This document shows, in pieces, positions 17,231 through 24,964 of a stretch of 64,000 nt of DNA. Position numbers and translations under genes: made by a program. The first letter of the stretch is position 1. Each line of letters begins with the position of its first letter. The DNA comes from Aquirufa aurantiipilula (lineage in GTDB: Bacteria; Bacteroidota; Bacteroidia; Cytophagales; Spirosomataceae), in NCBI RefSeq assembly GCF_019923745.1, contig NZ_JAANOG010000008.1, positions 101,130 through 165,129 of the forward strand. The letters run 5' to 3'. The notes under the pieces were generated by a model. The model saw only the letters and a program-made list of their open reading frames with translations. It searched no databases and had not been told where the DNA came from.

Positions 17231-17304
17231 TCACTCAGTTGCATGTATGAGTATTCCATGGCACTCAGGAACTCAGGCACTCTGGCATTCTTGTTTGTCA
17301 CTTA

Positions 17305-17375
17305 GATTTGTAATTCTGATTTGTAACTCTGATTTGTTACTCAGATTTGTCAACTCTTCAAGAGTTGACAAATCT
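17305..17375. repeat. Four 13-bp tandem units merging into a 33-bp palindrome
   Basis: Units GATTTGTAATTCT, GATTTGTAACTCT, GATTTGTTACTCA and GATTTGTCAACTCT are in tandem from 17305. The last one forms the left arm of a palindrome at 17343-17375 (arms AGATTTGTCAACTCTT and AAGAGTTGACAAATCT around a single C). This looks like a dispersed palindromic element or a local duplication of one. Confidence 0.65.
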
Positions 17376-17479
17376 AAATTCTGCAAATCCTACAAAACTT
17401 GTAAATCCTTTGGCAAAGGTATGATTTGAATCAAGTTTTTTATCCTGCTTTCTGATTATTTTAATCAAGTCCTTGATTT

Positions 17480-18052
17480 TTAGTTTCCTAGTCGGTTCGA
17501 AAGTATCTTGTGAATGACCATAAAAAGCATGTCAGGTTTAGCCGTTCGCCAATTAGGGATTTGTAAAGTACCTCCAAAATTGATGTAATAATCAATTTTA
17601 TATTTATTCCATTCTTTCTCTATGAATTCAGGGAAACAAAGGCCGGCAATCCATCCATCCTCCACTTCCTCAAACCATTCTGCATAGTAATCATCCTCCC
17701 AAGAACCATGAAAATTAAATACATTCTCGCCGACAAGTATAAAATATTTAATACCTGCAGCTAGTAAATGGTCTATGACTCCACGTTTTAACAACATGAT
17801 ATCGTTGTGTAGGGTATCGTTCCATTCTCCCATCAATTCAATAATGGTAAATTGTGATTTGTAATCGGTGAATAGTATTTTGCAATACAGCGTTTCTGAA
17901 TCGATTTCATCCCAAAGTGGATGAATATAATAGCTGTAAATCGTATGGGTGTATTCCGTGTTGGAATATGTTCTCCCATAAAATGGAGACTTCGGGTCAT
18001 GGGAAGCATTGTATAAAGATTCCCATTGATAGGAAGGTTCAATTTCTTGCAT
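17480..18052 (-). CDS. Hypothetical protein
   Basis: About 190 residues from ATG 18052. An earlier in-frame ATG at 18103 would translate the terminator hairpin of the upstream gene, so I reject it. The protein is acidic and aromatic-rich (ESLYNASHDPKSPFYGR, HGSWEDDYYAEWFEEVEDGW) with no signal or membrane segment. I do not recognise the family. It lies alone between the repeat-rich gap and the PepSY-like lipoprotein gene on the same strand. Confidence 0.7.
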   Translation of the reverse strand: MQEIEPSYQWESLYNASHDPKSPFYGRTYSNTEYTHTIYSYYIHPLWDEIDSETLYCKILFTDYKSQFTIIELMGEWNDTLHNDIMLLKRGVIDHLLAAGIKYFILVGENVFNFHGSWEDDYYAEWFEEVEDGWIAGLCFPEFIEKEWNKYKIDYYINFGGTLQIPNWRTAKPDMLFMVIHKILSNRLGN

Positions 18053-18069
18053 ATCACTCGAAATAACAA

Positions 18070-18097
18070 AAAAAGGCTTGCGAGAGCAAGCCTTTTT
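18070..18097 (-). terminator. Rho-independent terminator of the PepSY-like lipoprotein gene
   Basis: A 12-bp perfect stem (AAAAAGGCTTGC and GCAAGCCTTTTT) with a 4-base loop, 18 bases after the stop at 18116. On the minus strand it is followed by a T-rich tail. Confidence 0.85.
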
Positions 18098-18115
18098 AAA
18101 CAATCAACCTAATAA

Positions 18116-19288
18116 TTAAAGTTTTCGTGCACTCTTGAAATTTCCAGAGAGGTCAAATTCAACTTTATACTTTTTATCTGCCAACGTAATGATAACTTCA
18201 ATTTCATATGCAGCACCATCTTTGCTAACGGAAACAGCTTTAGTTAATGCCCAGCCAGCATAAGTTTTATCTAAATAAGAAATAGCTGTGGCAGGGATTT
18301 GATCTTTTGTAATTTCAGTAATGACAAAGTTGGCAGGGTTTGGATTGTCCTTAGGCCCTTTACCCGCATTGGCTATATAATTATAATCCTTATCAAACAT
18401 GTAAGTCTGAGTAGTTCCTCCAACGCTTACAACTACATGATAGTGAATAGTTACATTATCTTTTTGTACTGAAACTGCATTTTTTAATGTCCAGCCAGCC
18501 GCATTTTTATTTAAATAATCAGTGATAGCTTGGGGCAAGGTAGTAATTTCTGTTTTGGTGATTTTGATATCATCTTTGCTTTCTTCCTCACTAGAAAGAA
18601 TTTTTCCAGTGGTATCAATTTTTAAATCCCAAACTTTACCATCTTTTTCAGCATGTACATGGTAGGTAGCTACACCATTGGCATCCAAACGAAGGACAGC
18701 ATTTTTGAATGTATACCCTGTAATGGCTGCCTGCACTGCAACTGGAAGTTCTGTTAAAGCCAATTTGCTAACAGCTGCCCCCATTCCTTTTCCGCCTTTT
18801 TCTCCTTTCTTACCTTCAATGGTTGAGATCATAGCTCCCGTTTCATCAAATAAAATGGAATAAACTTTGTCTGCAACCTTAATCTCTACGCGATATGTGA
18901 CAGGAGTGCCAGTCGTCTTTTTGCCAGCATGGATAAATGTATAACCCGCATATTTATCTTTCAAATAAGTGGTTATAGCCGCAGGTAATTCAGTTTCAGT
19001 AATGCGTGTGAATGATTCTTTAATTTCTCCCGTTTTATCTAATACTACTTGTGATTCCGTATTACTTACCACAATGTTGGCACCATACAATGAATTACTT
19101 TGTAATACATAATAATCTACTTGGGCAGATGGATACGTGTTTGTAACGGTTGTTTTAACTGCAGCTGGAATTAAATTCTGACTAACAAAGCCAGTGGCAT
19201 CCGATGTAGGATTCAAGGCATCTTCTTTTGAACAACTCGCTAGACCAACGCTAGCTACTAGGGCGAATGTAAGCAATGGATTTTTCAT
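18116..19288 (-). CDS. Lipoprotein with about five PepSY-like repeats
   Basis: A 390-residue protein with a lipoprotein signal ending LASC (Cys19). The rest is about five PepSY-like (BLIP-like fold) units of roughly 70 residues, each with a [QL]-[IL]-P-x-A-[IV]-x-x-Y-[LI]-x-x-x-x-A-G-[YW] core: ELPAAITTYLKDKYAGYTF, TLPQAITDYLNKNAAGWTL and QIPATAISYLDKTYAGWAL are clear examples. Such proteins are common in the Bacteroidota cell envelope; the ligand is unknown. Transcription ends at the terminator 18070-18097. It diverges from the small peptide gene at 19494. Confidence 0.85.
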   Translation of the reverse strand: MKNPLLTFALVASVGLASCSKEDALNPTSDATGFVSQNLIPAAVKTTVTNTYPSAQVDYYVLQSNSLYGANIVVSNTESQVVLDKTGEIKESFTRITETELPAAITTYLKDKYAGYTFIHAGKKTTGTPVTYRVEIKVADKVYSILFDETGAMISTIEGKKGEKGGKGMGAAVSKLALTELPVAVQAAITGYTFKNAVLRLDANGVATYHVHAEKDGKVWDLKIDTTGKILSSEEESKDDIKITKTEITTLPQAITDYLNKNAAGWTLKNAVSVQKDNVTIHYHVVVSVGGTTQTYMFDKDYNYIANAGKGPKDNPNPANFVITEITKDQIPATAISYLDKTYAGWALTKAVSVSKDGAAYEIEVIITLADKKYKVEFDLSGNFKSARKL

Positions 19289-19430
19289 ACGATTAAATTT
19301 TATTTTGAGAGTTAAACGGATTCTGATTTCGTTTTCGTATCAAAAATATAAGATGATTCGGTACGCTCATGCAACCAATCGACCAATGGGCGCATCTTGA
19401 CTACCAATCATCACATTTAAATTAAATAAT

Positions 19431-19474
19431 TATAGTACCTTGTATTGCAAAGTACTATATGTTTACTACATTTG
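19431..19474 (+). promoter_or_regulatory. Promoter with overlapping palindromic operator for the small peptide gene
   Basis: A near-perfect palindrome (arms TATAGTACCTTG at 19431-19442 and CAAAGTACTATA at 19448-19459, one mismatch) contains the TTG at 19445-19447. This TTG lies 19 bases before TACATTTG (19467-19474), a full Bacteroidota TTG / TAnnTTTG pair. A repressor on the palindrome would cover the -33 box. The ATG follows at 19494. The regulator is not identified; PadR-type regulators are one guess. Confidence 0.6.
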
Positions 19475-19493
19475 TCCATCAATCAATAAACAT

Positions 19494-19637
19494 ATGAAAA
19501 AGAAGGTTGTTGTTCTATTAATACTTGCTGTACTTTTTGCCTCAGATTCCTTTGCTTTGGGATTTCCCCACCGTTTATTTCCTGCCAAAGTTTTAAAGAA
19601 GGCAGTAAGTTTAGTGATTCCTAAGGTTCAAAAATAA
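19494..19637 (+). CDS. Small secreted cationic peptide
   Basis: A 47-residue product from ATG 19494 with a clear Sec signal (residues 1-21, KKKVVVLLILAVLFASDSFA). The predicted mature part is about 26 residues with five Lys, one Arg, one His and no acidic residue, and alternating hydrophobic and basic positions (FPAKVLKKAVSLVIPKVQK), so it could form an amphipathic cationic helix. This resembles antimicrobial or signalling peptides, but I recognise no family. A well-formed promoter and operator precede it, which supports a real gene. Lgt follows downstream on the same strand. Confidence 0.6.
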   Translation: MKKKVVVLLILAVLFASDSFALGFPHRLFPAKVLKKAVSLVIPKVQK

Positions 19638-19715
19638 TTTGTTGCATCTTTGACGTTTGGCAATTATCCTAAATTTTATCTTAAATTTGGATTGCTATAT
19701 TTAACGTCAATCCCC

Positions 19716-20549
19716 ATGATTTTATCGTTTATTGATTGGAATCCAGATCCAACGATTTTTGAACTATTTGGATTTCCAGTTCGTTGGTACGGACTATGTT
19801 TTGCCATGGCTTTTTTAGCCGGATTCCAAGTTCTAAGTTATATTTTCAAGAAAGAGGGTAGACCCACGGAGCAAGCCGATCAATTATTGATTTATGCCAT
19901 GGTGGCTACTGTGATTGGAGCCAGAGTAGGGCATTATTTCTTTTATGAATTCCCTTTGTTACAAGCTGATCCGATTCGATTTTTCACTCAAATGATAATT
20001 CCTCCCTATTCTGGTTTGGCTTCTCACGGTGCAGGGATTGGTCTTTTTACCGCATTTTATTTGTATACCAAAAAATATCCAGGTCAATCTTATTTGTACG
20101 TGACTGACCGTGTTGTACCTACTGTAGCTTTGGGTGGATTTTTTATTCGAATGGGTAATTTGATGAATTCAGAGATTGTTGGAAAACCCACTGAATTACC
20201 CTGGGGATTCAAGTTTTACCGAGACACCGAGTTTAATTCCATGGGTAATGCGGAAGTTTTAGCGAGGCATCCATCCCAATTATACGAGGCACTTTCGTGT
20301 TTGATATTGTTTTTCATCATCATTTGGTTTTGGTCCAAGAAAAAGGAGAAAACTCAAGAAGGCCTCATCACCGGTTGGTTCATGATTACCTTGTTTGCCC
20401 TTCGTTTTTTATATGAATTTTTGAAAGAAAATCAGAGTGAATTTGAAAATTACATGACCCTAAACATGGGTCAAATCCTTTCGATTCCAGCCATGCTTTT
20501 TGGTGTAGCCGTTTTACTATATGCCAAAAAAAATCAGCATCAAAAGTAA
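19716..20549 (+). CDS. lgt: Prolipoprotein diacylglyceryl transferase Lgt
   Basis: About 277 residues from ATG 19716; an upstream in-frame TTG would add 22 residues without family support. It moves diacylglycerol from phosphatidylglycerol to the lipobox cysteine of prolipoproteins in the inner membrane. Evidence: VRWYGLCFAMAFLAGF, SHGAGIGLFTAFYL (catalytic His region), the Lgt signature RMGNLMNSEIVGKPT and RHPSQLYEAL, within about seven membrane segments. The many lipoproteins in this window are its substrates. Its terminator (20571-20604) lies inside the end of the convergent gene. Confidence 0.95.
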   Translation: MILSFIDWNPDPTIFELFGFPVRWYGLCFAMAFLAGFQVLSYIFKKEGRPTEQADQLLIYAMVATVIGARVGHYFFYEFPLLQADPIRFFTQMIIPPYSGLASHGAGIGLFTAFYLYTKKYPGQSYLYVTDRVVPTVALGGFFIRMGNLMNSEIVGKPTELPWGFKFYRDTEFNSMGNAEVLARHPSQLYEALSCLILFFIIIWFWSKKKEKTQEGLITGWFMITLFALRFLYEFLKENQSEFENYMTLNMGQILSIPAMLFGVAVLLYAKKNQHQK

Positions 20550-20558
20550 AATAGTTCT

Positions 20559-21566
20559 TTATTCCTGTAGAAGCTGACTTAATTCCACTAAGTCAGCTTT
20601 TTTTAATGTAGCATGTATCGAGGCTCTGCCAATGGCCGGATCATTCCATTTTGGATATGAAAATTGATTCATTTTAAATCCATGATCAACTAAGATTTGA
20701 ATGGTTTTCTCATTATCTGTACAAAAGGAAGGGTGACCTTTGGCCCAGTTGATCGAAGTCTCAGCTAATTGAGATTGAAAAAAGTTCACATTTTCATCTA
20801 GCTTTTCTTTTTGCTCTTTATATGCTTCATGGGCATGTAAACAAGCATAACAAAATGCTAAATTGGGAGGAGAGCTACCAATCCACAAAGGGTCTTTTTT
20901 TATTTCTTCAATCTGTTCTTTAGGCCCCAATATGATTCCTGCTGGAATTCCATAGGCTTTGGACAAGGAGGCTGTTTGTATAATCGTGGCCGAACTATTT
21001 ATTTGAATATCCTGAACCCCGATTCGATGTGATTCATCGACTAATAAATATTGATAAGGAAGTAGGTTTTTCGTCCATTCAAAATCGAACAATTCAACGA
21101 TGGGAGTTCTGATGCCGTCCGTTCCTAAGATCTTAACTTGTTCCGATAATGCCGCTTGAATCCAAGCTTCTCTGCTTCCATCAAATGGAGCATGTAAAAA
21201 AGTTGTGATAGCAGGATGGCTATGTGGTGCAAGGGTGTAACCAGCTTGAGGGAATTGTTTAAGTAAAAATTGCAAGGCAATTTGTCCTGCAGCAAATCCC
21301 GATGAGCAAAGTGCCGCTGCTTCATGCTTGAATTTTTTCGCCAAAGCATTTTCTAATTCATCCCAAACCGTAAATTGGATATTGTTTTTTCGGGAACTTC
21401 CCCAGTTTTGAGGGAATAATTCAATTCCTTTTTTTAGTTTTTCATTAAATAAAGGATGTTCTCCAATTCCCAAATAATTGGTTCCCCCTAACCATCGAAA
21501 TGGCTTTCCATCCATATATATGATTCTGCCAGGAATGGAATCGGCAAAATGAGTAAAATTAGCCAT
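20559..21566 (-). CDS. PLP-dependent aminotransferase class I/II (AONS-like)
   Basis: A 335-residue fold-type I PLP enzyme of the alpha-oxoamine synthase group, with WLGGTNYLGIGEHP near the start, LVDESHRIG for the PLP-binding Asp/His region, and SLSKAYGIPAG containing the Schiff-base Lys. It is shorter than typical 8-amino-7-oxononanoate or 2-amino-3-ketobutyrate synthases (about 385-400) and lacks part of the small N-terminal domain, so the exact reaction is uncertain. Its start overlaps the end of the dipeptide epimerase gene by 8 bases, suggesting linked use in cell-wall peptide or amino acid recycling. The codons near its stop also form the lgt terminator on the other strand. Confidence 0.8.
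   Translation of the reverse strand: MANFTHFADSIPGRIIYMDGKPFRWLGGTNYLGIGEHPLFNEKLKKGIELFPQNWGSSRKNNIQFTVWDELENALAKKFKHEAAALCSSGFAAGQIALQFLLKQFPQAGYTLAPHSHPAITTFLHAPFDGSREAWIQAALSEQVKILGTDGIRTPIVELFDFEWTKNLLPYQYLLVDESHRIGVQDIQINSSATIIQTASLSKAYGIPAGIILGPKEQIEEIKKDPLWIGSSPPNLAFCYACLHAHEAYKEQKEKLDENVNFFQSQLAETSINWAKGHPSFCTDNEKTIQILVDHGFKMNQFSYPKWNDPAIGRASIHATLKKADLVELSQLLQE
20571..20604 (+). terminator. lgt terminator embedded in the convergent PLP enzyme gene
   Basis: An 11-bp perfect stem (AAGCTGACTTA and TAAGTCAGCTT) with a 7-base loop and a run of T on the plus strand, 21 bases after the lgt stop. It lies within the last 46 bases of the minus-strand coding region. Confidence 0.8.
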
Positions 21567-22581
21567 GCTGAATTAATTTTGCTCCTGTTCCTCCTTCTTT
21601 GGCATAGATGACATGCCCAAAATCAATGCGAATTCCTTGTGAAATTTTATCCTCAACCAATAAACAACCATCCATATCGACATAGTCCAACAGTGGAAGT
21701 AATTGTGCAATGGCTGAGCAACCTATGGTAGATTCTGTCATGCAACCCACCATGATTTTTAAACCCATATTCCGACCTTGTTGTATCATGCGCAAAGCAG
21801 GAGTAATACCTCCGCATTTCATCAGTTTGATATTAATACCATGAAAATATTCAGCACATTGGGCCACATCAGATTCAGTTATGCAGCTTTCATCGGCAAT
21901 AATCGGTAAAGCAGACTCTTTTTTTAAGCGTTTCATCCCTTCCCATTGATCTGCTTTTAGGGGCTGCTCAATGAATTCCACCCCCAATGCTTGTAGCTTT
22001 GGGGCAAATTCCAAGGTCTGTTCCACCGTCCAAGCCGTATTAGCATCCACTCGAAATACAGCATCTGTTTCCTTTCTTAAGGCTTTTATTATTTCAATAT
22101 CCTGATTAGTACCGAGTTTGATTTTATACAAAGGAAAAGGCATTTCCTTCATTTTGGACACCATAACTTCAATGGTATCCATTCCTATTGTATAATCGGT
22201 AATGGGATTGTGAGAAATGTCCAAACCCCATAATTGGTATAAAGCTTTATCATGAGTTTTTCCCCATAAATCCCAATAGGCCACATCCAAAGCGCATAAA
22301 GCAAAAGGGTGATCGTCCAGCAAAGTTTTGGACATCATTTTCCAGAAATCATTGGGATGAGGAAGTATATCACTCGGTAATAAATTTCGAATGCTTTCCA
22401 ATTGGGAAATCATTTTCTCCATGGTGACGCCATAATAGGGCGTTTCTGTAGCTTCTCCATACCCACTTTTTCCATGCCATGTTAGCTCAACAATGAGCGT
22501 AGGTTGCACATCCCTAGATTCATGCGTGATGGTGAAGGTGTGCTTCAAGGGCAGGTCAAAGGTATGTATGTGCAATTCCAT
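21559..22581 (-). CDS. L-Ala-D/L-Glu-type dipeptide epimerase (enolase superfamily)
   Basis: A 340-residue enolase-superfamily member of the muconate lactonizing enzyme group. Active-site motifs are visible: YKIKLG (KxK acid/base pair), RVDANTAW, EQPLK, IADES and INIKLMKCGG with the opposing Lys. This pattern fits dipeptide epimerases (YcjG/YkfB), which interconvert L-Ala-D-Glu and L-Ala-L-Glu in murein recycling. Substrates vary widely in this family, so the exact dipeptide is unproven. It starts 2 bases after the moeA stop and overlaps the PLP enzyme gene by 8 bases. Confidence 0.85.
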   Translation of the reverse strand: MELHIHTFDLPLKHTFTITHESRDVQPTLIVELTWHGKSGYGEATETPYYGVTMEKMISQLESIRNLLPSDILPHPNDFWKMMSKTLLDDHPFALCALDVAYWDLWGKTHDKALYQLWGLDISHNPITDYTIGMDTIEVMVSKMKEMPFPLYKIKLGTNQDIEIIKALRKETDAVFRVDANTAWTVEQTLEFAPKLQALGVEFIEQPLKADQWEGMKRLKKESALPIIADESCITESDVAQCAEYFHGINIKLMKCGGITPALRMIQQGRNMGLKIMVGCMTESTIGCSAIAQLLPLLDYVDMDGCLLVEDKISQGIRIDFGHVIYAKEGGTGAKLIQHG

Positions 22582-22583
22582 GG

Positions 22584-23741
22584 CTACAAAGGAAAATAGA
22601 TTAATTCTTCACTCGTATCATTCGCTTTTTGCCAAGCTAGAGCATCAGCATGCTGCCAATGGACTAAGTCGCCAGAACCATTATGTTTCAAGACCTGAGC
22701 TTGTTGCTTATTTGTCCATTGTATAGGAATCCAATGATCCAAATTGGCTAATGGGGCTGGAAGACCAGTAATTTTAACTTGAGGAAAAGGAGTTGTTTGA
22801 TCTTGTAACCAAGATAAAAAATAAATGGAAAAACACACCAAGGTTGAGATGGGATTTCCTGGAAAGGCAAAAATTACTTTTCCATCTTCTCGACTACCTA
22901 CCCAGAGTGGTTTGCCTGGCTTTTGGGCTATTTTATGGAATTTGGCTTCAAATCCTAAATCCTTTAAGATACCAGGAATATAATCTTTCTTACCTGCGGA
23001 AACGCCGCCAGATAGCAATAGGATATCGCTTGTTAACAAGCTGTTCTTTAATGCTTGATGAATTAAAGTAGGATCATCCGGTAAATGATGGTGTTTAGAT
23101 GATATACCCAACTGCTGCAATGCCGATTGCATCATGATGGAATTAGAACTTCTAATTTGATGGTCTAAAGGTGTTTCTTCAATGGAAACCAATTCATCTC
23201 CTGTTGAAAATACATGTATTTCGCCCAGAGTTTCAACCCATAATTTGGAATAACCAACGCTGGCTGCTATGGCTATATGGTTGGCTTTTAATCGTGTACC
23301 TTTTTTTAAAATGACTTGTCCCTGAAGAATGTCGCTCCCTCTATGATGAATGAAATTCCCAATTTCTATATTTTGGTTTTTAGTAGAAACCCATTTTTCT
23401 CCTTCTTTTTCAAAAAAATCGAGGTCTTCTACTTTAATGACTGCTACCGCATTGATGGGAAGTGGTGAACCCGTCATGATTTCCCAAGCACCATTTGGGT
23501 TTTCTAGTTTTTTTTGAACTTCACCTGCAAAGGCAATTCCTTCCCATTTCCATTCTTGAATGTTCACATTTCCAATAGCTATGCCATCCATCATGACACG
23601 ATCAAAAGGAGGGAAGTCGCGATCGGCCAATAAATCTTCCATTAAAATACCTCCTAAACAATCAATCAGAGGTACATAGGCTTTTTGCTTTGGAACAGGG
23701 ATTTCTTGTAATATTTGAAAAGCTTCTAGGGGTGTCAACAT
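22584..23741 (-). CDS. moeA: Molybdopterin molybdotransferase MoeA
   Basis: A 385-residue MoeA: VMMDGIAIG near the N-terminus, the substrate loop EIMTGSPLP, SGGVSAGKKDY at about residue 230, and FAFPGNPISTLVCF near residue 293. It inserts molybdate into adenylylated molybdopterin, the last common step of cofactor synthesis. It diverges from moaC across about 88 bases, so this is a small Moco locus. Other Moco genes (moaA, moaE, moaD, mobA) are not in the window. It is first in an operon with the dipeptide epimerase and PLP enzyme, an unusual combination. Confidence 0.94.
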   Translation of the reverse strand: MLTPLEAFQILQEIPVPKQKAYVPLIDCLGGILMEDLLADRDFPPFDRVMMDGIAIGNVNIQEWKWEGIAFAGEVQKKLENPNGAWEIMTGSPLPINAVAVIKVEDLDFFEKEGEKWVSTKNQNIEIGNFIHHRGSDILQGQVILKKGTRLKANHIAIAASVGYSKLWVETLGEIHVFSTGDELVSIEETPLDHQIRSSNSIMMQSALQQLGISSKHHHLPDDPTLIHQALKNSLLTSDILLLSGGVSAGKKDYIPGILKDLGFEAKFHKIAQKPGKPLWVGSREDGKVIFAFPGNPISTLVCFSIYFLSWLQDQTTPFPQVKITGLPAPLANLDHWIPIQWTNKQQAQVLKHNGSGDLVHWQHADALAWQKANDTSEELIYFPL

Positions 23742-23803
23742 ATCTTTTTTGTGGGCTCAATCTATAAATTTCTAAAAAAATCGATGAAATGACTCAATAG
23801 ATG

Positions 23804-23811
23804 TATTTTTG
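23804..23811 (+). promoter_or_regulatory. Candidate -7 box TATTTTTG for moaC
   Basis: A full TAnnTTTG match 18 bases before ATG 23830. It overlaps an upstream in-frame TTG at 23809, which argues that translation begins at 23830. Confidence 0.45.
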
Positions 23812-23829
23812 TTTTCAATAAGCATCATT

Positions 23830-24303
23830 ATGGCCATCGAATTTTCACATTTAGACGCTCAAAATCAACCTGGAATGGTGGATGTAGGGGCTAAAAATAG
23901 TACGACTAGAGAAGCAAAAGCCCAATCTGTCGTTTATTTAGGAGCAGAGATCATCCAACATTTTGAAGCGGCTGGTTGGCAAAATAAAAAAGGAAGCATC
24001 TTGCAAACAGCCATCATCGCTGGAACCATGGCTGCCAAAAGAACGGGTGATTTAATTCCACTTTGTCATCCATTGGGCTTGGATGCTTGTTCTTTTGAGA
24101 TGGATGTTCAATCAGAAGAAATTATTATAACCTGTACTTGTCGACTGCATGCCAAAACTGGCGTAGAAATGGAGGCAATGGTTGGAGCCAGTGTCGCCGC
24201 TTTAACCATTTACGATATGTGTAAATCAGTATCCAAAGGTTTGGTCATTCGAGAAACAAAATTATTGTCGAAGTCAGGCGGTAAATCAGACTTTCAAGCC
24301 TAG
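23830..24303 (+). CDS. moaC: Cyclic pyranopterin monophosphate synthase MoaC
   Basis: About 157 residues from ATG 23830. MoaC converts the GTP-derived cyclic intermediate made by MoaA into cyclic pyranopterin monophosphate. Motifs: MVDVGAKNSTTREA, LIPLCHPLGLD and HAKTGVEMEAMVGASVAALTIYDMCK, the family signature with catalytic Lys and Asp. Length is normal. It diverges from moeA and is followed directly by the thiamine pyrophosphokinase gene with one base between them. Confidence 0.95.
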   Translation: MAIEFSHLDAQNQPGMVDVGAKNSTTREAKAQSVVYLGAEIIQHFEAAGWQNKKGSILQTAIIAGTMAAKRTGDLIPLCHPLGLDACSFEMDVQSEEIIITCTCRLHAKTGVEMEAMVGASVAALTIYDMCKSVSKGLVIRETKLLSKSGGKSDFQA

Positions 24304-24304
24304 T

Positions 24305-24964
24305 ATGTCTTCGCACCACATCATTCGAGATAAACAGGAACCCGCATTAATCATTGCGAATGGTGAGGCATGTTCTTTAGAATTGTTGGAGCAGCTACTT
24401 GAATGGTCTCCTACGGTCATTGTCTTAGATGGTGCTTTGGAGCGGGTGGTTGAATTAGGTATCAAAGTGGATGTTTGGCTTGGAGATTTTGACCGGTCTT
24501 TTATTTCAGGAAATAATTACGATGACTATCCTTTGAAGAAAATCCACACGCCGGATCAAAATAAGACGGATTTAGAAAAGGCCTTTGATTATTTATTGGA
24601 GGAAGGCTACCCCAGTGTTAATGTAGTTTGGGCTACTGGTAAACGTATGGATCATACGCTCAATAATTTTCATTCCATGGCTAAATATGGTCGAGAATTA
24701 AAAATCGTGATGATTGACGATTATTCGGTGAGTTATTTATTGCCCCCTGTTTTCGAAAAATGGTATCCCGAAGGAACTTCTATTTCTTTGATGCCGTTGG
24801 CGGAGGCTAAACAAATTTCCAGTTCAGGATTATTATATGAATTAGACCGTTTGGACCTATGTATAGGACAAAGAACGGGTTCTAGCAATGTGACTAAAGC
24901 GGATGGTATGGTTAAAATCAGCTATGAAAGTGGTCAATTGCTTTTGATGGAGTGTCACGACTAA
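24305..24964 (+). CDS. Thiamine diphosphokinase
   Basis: A 219-residue protein of the ThiN/TPK type, which transfers pyrophosphate from ATP to thiamine. Motifs: VIVLDGALERV, WLGDFDRS (the GD-D metal motif), TPDQNKTDLEKAFDYL, GKRMDHTLNNF and RTGSSN near the C-terminus. It follows moaC with one base between and its last 4 bases overlap the convergent rarA stop. A housekeeping role in thiamine pyrophosphate supply is expected. Confidence 0.88.
   Translation: MSSHHIIRDKQEPALIIANGEACSLELLEQLLEWSPTVIVLDGALERVVELGIKVDVWLGDFDRSFISGNNYDDYPLKKIHTPDQNKTDLEKAFDYLLEEGYPSVNVVWATGKRMDHTLNNFHSMAKYGRELKIVMIDDYSVSYLLPPVFEKWYPEGTSISLMPLAEAKQISSSGLLYELDRLDLCIGQRTGSSNVTKADGMVKISYESGQLLLMECHD

Larger units (their letters stand above)
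17132..17479. other. Gene-free region with inverted repeats and 13-bp tandem repeats
   Basis: This 348-base gap holds the NIPSNAP upstream region with an inverted repeat (17205-17230), a run of short CACTCAGG-like near-repeats around 17258-17285, four 13-bp tandem units (17305-17357) and a long palindrome (17343-17375). A short open frame on the plus strand here has a repeat-derived, low-complexity sequence and is not credible as a gene. Confidence 0.7.

Noticed and set aside
17305..17375. CRISPR-like array
   Set aside because: The 13-bp units are contiguous without spacers and no cas genes are present.
17247..17429. 60-codon plus-strand frame
   Set aside because: It is composed of the local tandem repeats and palindrome and has no protein-like features.
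18053..18103. Longer N-terminus for the hypothetical protein, from ATG 18103
   Set aside because: These codons are the terminator hairpin of the upstream lipoprotein gene; ATG 18052 is the better start.
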